A DNA stretch of 40,046 nt from Candidimonas sp. Its GTDB lineage: Bacteria; Pseudomonadota; Gammaproteobacteria; Burkholderiales; Burkholderiaceae_B. The stretch is taken from NCBI GenBank assembly GCA_004297945.1, contig SCRC01000028.1, forward strand, positions 1 through 40,046, given 5' to 3'. The stretch's first letter is position 1. Each line of letters begins with the position of its first letter. The notes beneath the pieces are model-generated. The model was given only the letters and a program-made list of their open reading frames with translations. It searched no databases and had not been told where the DNA came from. This document shows positions 34,486 to 40,046 of the stretch, in pieces. The position numbers and the translations under genes were made by a program.

Positions 34486-35220
34486 TCACGCAAATTGTTC
34501 GCCCGGCTTCAGATAGCGCCATTGCCCAGGCGGCAGATCGCCCAGGACAATACGGCCGATACGCACCCGTTTCAGCCCAATAACCTTCAGCCCGACCTGT
34601 TCGCACATGCGCCGGATCTGCCGCTTTTTACCTTCGCGCAAGACAAACCGCAGCTGATCTTCATTTTGCCAGGCGACCTCGGCTTGCTGCAAGGGTTTGC
34701 CATCGAGCATCAATCCGTGATTGAGTAACGCCAGACCGTTGCCGCCAATTCGTCCCTGCACCCGCACCAGATACTCTTTATCAATGTCGGAATCGTCGCT
34801 AATCAACTGCCTCGCAATCCGGCCATCCTGCGTCAAGACCAGCAAACCCTGCGAGTCGATATCCAGGCGCCCCGCCGGTGCTAGCCCGCGCAAATGGCCG
34901 GGCTCAAAACGCAGAGGCGATTTGTCCACCCGATAACGTGAACGTGCATCGATCAGTGAAGCCGCTGGCCTATAGCCACTCTCGGCCTGACCCGATACGT
35001 ATCCCACGGGCTTGTTAAGCAGAATGGTTATCCGGGCCGTCTGGCGCCGTTGCGCCTGTCGATCAAGCGTAATGTCCTGATCAGGAAGCGCTTTGCTGCC
35101 AAGTTCGGATATCACTACGCCGTCCACGCGCACCCATCCCCGCTCGATATAAGCATCCGCCTCGCGGCGCGAACACAGGCCGCGTTCAGCCATCAATTTT
35201 GAAATCCGTATTTTTTCCAT
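34486..35220 (-). CDS. RluF/RsuA-family rRNA pseudouridine synthase
   Basis: Converts a uridine in rRNA to pseudouridine. The 244 residues have an N-terminal S4 RNA-binding domain ([30 protein letters not shown]), [10 protein letters not shown], the catalytic loop [14 protein letters not shown] with Asp120, DKEYLVRV, and [28 protein letters not shown]. The GRLDxDSQGL form and QIRRMCE context resemble E. coli RluF (U2604 of 23S rRNA), but it lacks RluF's long basic tail and has about 25 extra residues before the catalytic loop, so the target site is open. ATG 35220 chosen; a TTG two codons earlier is possible. Divergent from ubiC with a 35-bp gap. Confidence 0.9.
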   Translation of the reverse strand: MEKIRISKLMAERGLCSRREADAYIERGWVRVDGVVISELGSKALPDQDITLDRQAQRRQTARITILLNKPVGYVSGQAESGYRPAASLIDARSRYRVDKSPLRFEPGHLRGLAPAGRLDIDSQGLLVLTQDGRIARQLISDDSDIDKEYLVRVQGRIGGNGLALLNHGLMLDGKPLQQAEVAWQNEDQLRFVLREGKKRQIRRMCEQVGLKVIGLKRVRIGRIVLGDLPPGQWRYLKPGEQFA

Positions 35221-35255
35221 AAACAATATTGTAAGAGTTTGGCGATAATACGCTT

Positions 35256-35903
35256 ATGAAACTGCATCCTGCCGACCGTAGCGGCTGGCAATCCACCGCC
35301 GCCCCATCGTTTACTCACATACAAAAACACTGGCTGTCGCGCCCTGATGCCCTCACTGCAGGGCTGCGCCAGATCGGCCAAGTCAGGCTGCTGGTCGTCC
35401 GAGAACAGGCCGACAGCCTTACTACGGCCGAAGCGTGGCTGCTTCAGCTGCCGCCAAAATCCCCCATCTGGATGAGGGAAATCATGATGAGTATCGATGG
35501 CGTCGCGAGCGTAGTGGCCCGCAGCTTCACGCCGCTTGTCGCGTCGCACGGCTGGTGGCAAGGCATGCGACGGTTACGCGCTCGGCCTCTGGCCGATATG
35601 CTCTACGGCAACCCGCAAATCACGCGTTCCGCATTCTTTTCCCGGCGCCTCGATTCGCAACAACCATTTTACGCAACGATAAAACGCAGCTTCAGCCACC
35701 AGGCTCCCCCAGCAAAAATGTTATTGGCTCGCTGTTCGGTTTTTTGGCGCGCTCGCCAGCCCCTGGTTGTAGCCGAGTGTTTTTTGCCGGCTTTCTGGCC
35801 GCTTGCAAGCAAAATGGCTTACGATCCCACTATTCCATCCTGCTACCCCTCTCATGCCCGCCGGCTAAAAGGCCTTCATGACCGAGAACACCTCCCGCTT
35901 TGA
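35256..35903 (+). CDS. ubiC: Chorismate pyruvate-lyase
   Basis: Converts chorismate to 4-hydroxybenzoate and pyruvate, the first committed step of ubiquinone synthesis. The 215 residues are within the family range (E. coli 165-202). Seen: WMREIMM with Arg74, VVARSFTPL, RPLADMLYGN, SVFWRARQPLVVAECFLPAFW with Glu174, matching the substrate-binding Arg and Glu of the E. coli enzyme. There is no strong RBS. Its last 26 nt overlap the MFS gene. ubiA, often adjacent elsewhere, is not in the window. Confidence 0.9.
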   Translation: MKLHPADRSGWQSTAAPSFTHIQKHWLSRPDALTAGLRQIGQVRLLVVREQADSLTTAEAWLLQLPPKSPIWMREIMMSIDGVASVVARSFTPLVASHGWWQGMRRLRARPLADMLYGNPQITRSAFFSRRLDSQQPFYATIKRSFSHQAPPAKMLLARCSVFWRARQPLVVAECFLPAFWPLASKMAYDPTIPSCYPSHARRLKGLHDREHLPL

Positions 35904-37089
35904 GAAACGCAATGCGCTTACGCTATCGTGCTTGCAAGCCCTGGGAGGCGCCAATCCCGCCATTGTCGTAGCCCTGGGCGGGCTGGCGGGCCAGCAGTTG
36001 GCCAGCAGGCCAGATCTGGCCACCGTGCCCGTCAGTGTCTACAGCCTGGGGCTCGCCTTTGGTACGATACCCGCCGCCATGATCATGAAGCGCCTGGGGC
36101 GCCGCAATGGCTACCTCATTGGCACGCTCTTGGGCATCGCGGCAGGTCTGATCGCCGCTTACGGCATTTTCAGCCATGATTTTCTGATCTTTTGCCTGGG
36201 CACCCTGTTCTCCGGCCTGTATGCCGCCTATGTACAAAGCTATCGGTTTGCGGCTGCCGACGCGGCGCTCCCCGCATTCCGGACTCGCGCCATTGCCTGG
36301 GTCATGGTGGGTGGCCTGTTTGGCGCCATCATCGCCGCCCAGACTATTATTTTTACGCACGACATCTGGCCCGCAATCCCCTATGCCGCCTCATTTGTCG
36401 CCCAGGCCAGCATCGCGATGCTGGCCATCCCCCTGGTTCTATTCCTGCGCACGCCGCCGTCTGCGCCCAAACATCAAACCGTACAAGGCGGGCGCCCCCT
36501 GTCGGAAATTGCCCGATCACCGCGTTTTGTGGTCGCGGTGCTGGCTGGCGTCGTTTCCTACGGGCTGATGAATTTTCTGATGACCGCCACACCATTGGCG
36601 ATGATCGGTTGCGGCCACTCTCTGCAAGACGCAACGCTGGGCATCCAGTGGCATATATTAGCCATGTACGGCCCCAGCTTTTTCACCGGCCGCCTGATCG
36701 AGCGCTTTGGCAAGATTCTCATCACTACGCTAGGATTGCTCCTGATTGCCGCAGCTGGCATTACTGCGCTTTCGGGGCTTAGCACCGCGCATTTCTGGTT
36801 AACCCTGATTCTTTTAGGCGCAGGCTGGAATTTCGGCTTTATAGGCGCGACATCCATGATCACCGACTGCTATAGGCCAGAAGAAAAAAATCGCGTGCAA
36901 GCCCTGAACGATTTCCTGGTATTTGGCTGCGTGGCAGTTGCTTCCTTTTCATCGGGGCACGTGCTGGCAACTCGGGGCTGGGACGCCGTAAATATGACTG
37001 TGTTCCCGTTTGTAGCGGCTATTTTGGTGGCTTTGCTGTGGTTATGGAATTACGATCGCCGCAATAAAATCGGGGCTGTTGAGGCTTAG
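35878..37089 (+). CDS. Major facilitator superfamily transporter
   Basis: Inner-membrane secondary transporter of 403 residues with about twelve hydrophobic spans. The loop-2/3 motif reads MKRLGRRNGYLIG; the second half repeats the pattern at GRLIERFGKILI. The region GWNFGFIGATSMITDCY in the second half resembles MFS exporters of unknown substrate. ATG 35878 lies within the end of ubiC (26-nt overlap), so it is likely translated from the same transcript. Substrate unknown. Confidence 0.9.
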   Translation: MTENTSRFEKRNALTLSCLQALGGANPAIVVALGGLAGQQLASRPDLATVPVSVYSLGLAFGTIPAAMIMKRLGRRNGYLIGTLLGIAAGLIAAYGIFSHDFLIFCLGTLFSGLYAAYVQSYRFAAADAALPAFRTRAIAWVMVGGLFGAIIAAQTIIFTHDIWPAIPYAASFVAQASIAMLAIPLVLFLRTPPSAPKHQTVQGGRPLSEIARSPRFVVAVLAGVVSYGLMNFLMTATPLAMIGCGHSLQDATLGIQWHILAMYGPSFFTGRLIERFGKILITTLGLLLIAAAGITALSGLSTAHFWLTLILLGAGWNFGFIGATSMITDCYRPEEKNRVQALNDFLVFGCVAVASFSSGHVLATRGWDAVNMTVFPFVAAILVALLWLWNYDRRNKIGAVEA

Positions 37090-37098
37090 GTTTATGGT

Positions 37099-37167
37099 GG
37101 CACCCACAAGGGGTGCCGCTACGCCCGCTACGGGTACGTATTTGTAGCGGCAGCGCTTGTGGCTGCC
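37099..37167. repeat. REPIN-like pair with two different stems
   Basis: Left copy 37099-37122 has the standard GGCACCC/GGGTGCC stem; right copy 37144-37167 has GTAGC head, arms GGCAGCG and GGCTGCC and loop CTTGT, with the C/G pair changed on both sides. The spacer is 21 nt ending GGGTACGTATTT. It lies between the convergent MFS and gltL genes and fills that gap. Confidence 0.85.
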
Positions 37168-37175
37168 ACCACCGA

Positions 37176-37910
37176 CTAATGCGACAAAATCTTGGACAGG
37201 AAAAACTTGGCGCGCTCGGAACGCGCTTCGGGGTGATCGAAGAAATCGTCTTTGGAGCAATCCTCAACGATGAGTCCGGCGTCCATGAATATCACGCGAT
37301 CGGCCACTTTCTTGGCAAAACCCATTTCGTGGGTGACCACCATCATGGTCATCCCTTCCTTGGCCAGGTCGACCATCACGTCGAGCACTTCATTGACCAT
37401 TTCGGGATCGAGCGCCGAGGTGGGTTCGTCGAACAGCATGGCCAAAGGATCCATGGCCAGCGCGCGGGCGATCGCGACACGTTGTTGTTGCCCCCCGGAG
37501 AGTTGCCCGGGAAACTTGTCGGTATGGCCGGTCAAGCCGACGCGTTCGAGCAGTTTGCGGCCGCGCTCAAGCGCCTCGTCTTCGTTGCGCCCCAACACCT
37601 TGATTTGCGCCAGCGCCAGGTTGCGCATGACCGACAAATGCGGAAACAGTTCGAAATGCTGGAATACCATCCCAATGCGAGACCGCAGTTTAGGCAGATT
37701 GGTGTCTGGCGCACCCACCGATATCCCGTCGATCCAGATTTCACCTTTTTGAAAAGGCTCGAGCGCGTTCGCTGTTTTGATCAGGGTGGATTTGCCCGAG
37801 CCGGACGGGCCGCACACCACCACCACCTCGCCCTTGGAGACTTTGGTCGTGCAGTCTGTCAGTACCTGAAAAGAACCATACCATTTGCTAACGTTTTTGA
37901 ATTCAATCAT
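37176..37910 (-). CDS. gltL: Glutamate/aspartate ABC transporter ATP-binding protein
   Basis: ATPase of a polar amino acid importer. The 244 residues contain Walker [10 protein letters not shown] (34-42), Q-loop [14 protein letters not shown], signature [15 protein letters not shown] (from 137), Walker [13 protein letters not shown] (Asp161, Glu162) and the switch His in VVTHEMGFA. The pattern HFELFPHL and SALDPEMV is typical of GltL/GlnQ proteins. Last gene of the gltI-J-K-L operon, 18 nt after the permease. Confidence 0.95.
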   Translation of the reverse strand: MIEFKNVSKWYGSFQVLTDCTTKVSKGEVVVVCGPSGSGKSTLIKTANALEPFQKGEIWIDGISVGAPDTNLPKLRSRIGMVFQHFELFPHLSVMRNLALAQIKVLGRNEDEALERGRKLLERVGLTGHTDKFPGQLSGGQQQRVAIARALAMDPLAMLFDEPTSALDPEMVNEVLDVMVDLAKEGMTMMVVTHEMGFAKKVADRVIFMDAGLIVEDCSKDDFFDHPEARSERAKFFLSKILSH

Positions 37911-37928
37911 GGAAAAACCTTTTAATCC

Positions 37929-38615
37929 TTAGCGTACGATAGCCATGCGGCGACCCAGCGTTCTGACAATGTAGGACGCCGTATACGAAATAATGAAATA
38001 CACCACGGCCGCAAATATAAACATCTCGACCAGTCGGCCATCACGCTGGGCCACGTTGTTGGCGGCCCCCAGGAAATCGGTGAGCGACAACACATACACC
38101 AGCGAGGTATCCTGAAATAGCACAATCATTTGAGTGAGCAGAACCGGGGTCATATTGCGAAATGCCTGGGGCAAGACAATATAGCCCATGACCTGCCAGT
38201 AATTCAGGCCCACTGCGTATCCGGCGCCCACCTGCCCGCGCGGAATGGACTGGATGCCGGCGCGCATGATTTCGCAAAAATAGGCCGCTTCAAACAGAGT
38301 AAATGTGATTAGCGCAGAGGTAAAGCCGCCCACCGCGATAGGATGCCCCGCCTGGACCATCCAGCCGACAATGTACGGCACCAGAAAATAGAACCAGAAA
38401 ATAATCAGTATCAGAGGCAAGGAGCGCAGGAAATTGACATAGCCGCCCGCAATGCCCGACAAAACCCGGATCGACGACAATCGCATCATGGCCAGCAAAG
38501 TGCCCAGCACCACCGCCCCGATGGTGGCCAGCACCGTGAGCTTGAGCGTGAAGACCATGCCGGTGCCAAACACATAAGGCAAGGTGCGAAAAATGATCTC
38601 GAAATCAAAATGCAT
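37929..38615 (-). CDS. gltK: Glutamate/aspartate ABC transporter permease
   Basis: Inner-membrane permease of 228 residues with about five spans. Seen: N-terminal FRTLPYVFGTGMVFTLKLTVLA, NFLRSLPLILIIFWFY, and the cytoplasmic EAA-type loop GYAVGLNYWQVMGYIVLPQAFR that contacts the ATPase. It starts 10 nt after the partner permease GltJ. Assigned GltK rather than a histidine or glutamine permease from operon context. Confidence 0.93.
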   Translation of the reverse strand: MHFDFEIIFRTLPYVFGTGMVFTLKLTVLATIGAVVLGTLLAMMRLSSIRVLSGIAGGYVNFLRSLPLILIIFWFYFLVPYIVGWMVQAGHPIAVGGFTSALITFTLFEAAYFCEIMRAGIQSIPRGQVGAGYAVGLNYWQVMGYIVLPQAFRNMTPVLLTQMIVLFQDTSLVYVLSLTDFLGAANNVAQRDGRLVEMFIFAAVVYFIISYTASYIVRTLGRRMAIVR

Positions 38616-38625
38616 GGCGCACCCC

Positions 38626-39366
38626 TTATTTTTCCGTACTGATAAAGCCGGGAACGCTCATCCATTTTTCAATGTAGCGCATGAGGATGACGACCACGGT
38701 ATTGATGATTAAATACAGCACCGTCGCCGCGGCAAACGACTCGAAAATCTGAAACGAAAATTCTTGCATGGAACGCGCTGCGCCTGTGATTTCGATGAGG
38801 CCTATGGTGAACGCAACCGACGTGTTCTTGATCAGGTTAAGCGCCTCGGAGGTCAGCGGCGGCATGATGATCCGTAGCGTTTCGGGTAGCAGCACATAGC
38901 GATACACCTGGGGGCGGCGCAGACCAAGCGCCGTCGCCGCCATGCTTTGACCTACGGGCAACGAGTTGATACCGGCGCGGATTTGTTCTGCCACGCGCGT
39001 CGACGTGAATAAACCAAGGCAAACCACCGCCGTCCAGTAGGTGGATAGGGTGGGATCGGCAGTCTTGATGAAATCGCCCAAGGCTTTGGGCACGACTTCG
39101 GGGAACACAAAATACCACAGGAACAATTGCACCAGCAACGGGATATTGCGAAAGACTTCGACATAACCCGCACAAATATTTGCCAGCCACTTGATGCGAC
39201 CGGTACGCAACACGCCCACCAGCACGCCTACCGCCAGAGCGATAATCCATGCCACGGCAGACACACCCAGCGTCCAGTACACACCCATGATCAGGGTGTG
39301 CATATAGGTGCCCGAACCATCGGGGGCCTGCGCCCAAAAGATCGACCAGTTCCATCTGTAATTCAT
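38626..39366 (-). CDS. gltJ: Glutamate/aspartate ABC transporter permease
   Basis: Second permease half, 246 residues. It begins MNYRWNWSIFWAQAPDGSGTY, the recognisable GltJ start, then a first span, GYVEVFRNIPLLVQLFLWYF and the EAA-type loop ALGLRRPQVYRYVLLPETLRIIMPP. ATG 39366 has AAGGA upstream; an 11-residue longer reading is rejected. A hairpin with U-tract lies between gltI and this gene and probably lowers its expression relative to the binding protein. Confidence 0.94.
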   Translation of the reverse strand: MNYRWNWSIFWAQAPDGSGTYMHTLIMGVYWTLGVSAVAWIIALAVGVLVGVLRTGRIKWLANICAGYVEVFRNIPLLVQLFLWYFVFPEVVPKALGDFIKTADPTLSTYWTAVVCLGLFTSTRVAEQIRAGINSLPVGQSMAATALGLRRPQVYRYVLLPETLRIIMPPLTSEALNLIKNTSVAFTIGLIEITGAARSMQEFSFQIFESFAAATVLYLIINTVVVILMRYIEKWMSVPGFISTEK

Positions 39367-39403
39367 GCATTCATCCTTGCGGGCACACCATGCATCCAAA
39401 TAT

Positions 39404-39434
39404 AAAAAAGCACAGCCCTGAACACAGGCTGTGC
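39404..39434 (-). terminator. Intergenic hairpin with U-tract (attenuating terminator) after gltI
   Basis: On the minus strand GCACAGCC (39427-39434) pairs perfectly with GGCTGTGC (39410-39417) around a 9-nt loop and is followed by six T (39404-39409). It sits 16 nt after the gltI stop and 38 nt before the gltJ ATG. Confidence 0.8.
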
Positions 39435-39449
39435 CGCAAGCCGCGCCGC

Positions 39450-40046
39450 TTATTTATAGACGGAGGGATCAGGCGAATCGGTAGGATGAGCGATCACCCT
39501 TTTGACCTCAGGCGTCATGGCCCAGTTCAGGTTGATGTTCTTGGGCGGTATGGCCTTGGTGAACCATTTTGCGTAGAGCCTGTTAATGGTGCCGTCTTTC
39601 ATCATGGTTTTAACGGCATTGTCGACGACGGTTTTAAAGGCGGGATCGCCCTTGGGCTCGATGATGCCATAGGGTTCGATCGTGTAGGCGCCCTTGCTGA
39701 TCATCCAGCTTTTGGGTGAATGCGAGGTGGCGACCAAGCCCGCCAGCAGGATGTCATCCATGAAGAAGGCCGCCGCGCGACCGGTTTCCACGGTCAGGAA
39801 GGCTTCGGGATGGTCTTTGGCCGTAATGATTTTCATGCCGAGCTTTTGCTCGTTGTTAGCCTGAACCAGCCAGCGCAGATTGCTGGTGCCCGAAACGGAG
39901 ACCACGGTCTTGCCCTTGAAATCGGCCAGGTCTTTGACTTTGGAAGATTTCAGCGCCACGAACCGGGTGGCCGTCACGAACGTCGTAGGTGCGAAGCTGA
40001 CCTGTTGCTGGCGCTCGGCATTATTGGTGGCCGAACCGCAGGTAAG
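39450..40046 (-). CDS. gltI: Glutamate/aspartate periplasmic binding protein (partial, N-terminus outside window)
   Basis: C-terminal 198 residues of a type II solute-binding protein. The frame is open to the right edge. Seen: CGSATNNAERQQQVSFAPT at the edge, LADFKGKTVVSVSGTSNLRW, MKIITAKDHPEAFLTVETGRAAAFFMDDILLAG, and the tail LYAKWFTKAIPPKNINLNW. These follow E. coli GltI closely (GSTTNN and the IPPKN tail). The signal peptide, start and promoter lie outside. It is the first gene of the four-gene operon within this window. Confidence 0.94.
   Translation of the reverse strand, partial: LTCGSATNNAERQQQVSFAPTTFVTATRFVALKSSKVKDLADFKGKTVVSVSGTSNLRWLVQANNEQKLGMKIITAKDHPEAFLTVETGRAAAFFMDDILLAGLVATSHSPKSWMISKGAYTIEPYGIIEPKGDPAFKTVVDNAVKTMMKDGTINRLYAKWFTKAIPPKNINLNWAMTPEVKRVIAHPTDSPDPSVYK

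Overview
The window looks like chromosomal DNA of a betaproteobacterium, most likely of the family Alcaligenaceae (Bordetella, Achromobacter, Pusillimonas and relatives). This is inferred from GC-rich codon use, the homodimeric-type aceE, the gene content, and the gene order as I remember it for that group. No species can be named from the sequence. Both edges cut genes: aceE on the left and a gltI-type binding protein on the right. I see no rRNA, tRNA, CRISPR array, prophage or intact transposase.

Layout. 1-1832: 5' two thirds of aceE (minus). 1833-2222: divergent intergenic region with an aceE promoter, an operator-like palindrome and three tandem REP-like hairpins. 2223-8170: a plus-strand run of PAS histidine kinase, FixJ-type regulator, folD, prlC and a SCO/SenC protein; the first three overlap by ATGA. 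8409-12905: a copper island in which copZ plus a dihydrolipoamide-dehydrogenase-like flavoprotein diverge from copA-cueR, with two CueR-type promoters between them. 12951-13302: a MITE-like element. 13318-14758: YdjA-type nitroreductase and pdxJ. 14968-20931: mexA-mexB-oprM type RND efflux operon (minus). 21085-23069: spermidine-synthase-like protein and a thiolase. 23440-28459: exonuclease III, a methyltransferase coupled to a small unknown gene, then gmk-rpoZ-spoT. 28443-32577: azlD, azlC, a DMT exporter and ppiD (minus). 32790-37089: glycerophosphodiesterase, rlmJ, a pseudouridine synthase (minus), ubiC and an MFS transporter. 37176-40046: glutamate/aspartate ABC transporter gltIJKL (minus).

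The most distinctive feature is a family of about 20 short hairpin repeats scattered through eight intergenic regions. They carry a GTAG head, a 6-7 bp stem and a CTTGT/ACAAG loop. Six neighbouring pairs face each other head to head across a 20-21 nt spacer, which is the architecture of REPINs. Stems differ between copies by paired changes while loop and head stay fixed. No RAYT transposase is encoded here. One array separates azlC from azlD.

Functionally the window is mostly housekeeping (pyruvate oxidation, C1-folate, nucleotide pools, stringent response, rRNA modification, periplasmic folding, PLP and ubiquinone synthesis) plus export and copper handling. The best candidate for something little described is the flavoprotein placed under an apparent CueR promoter together with copZ.
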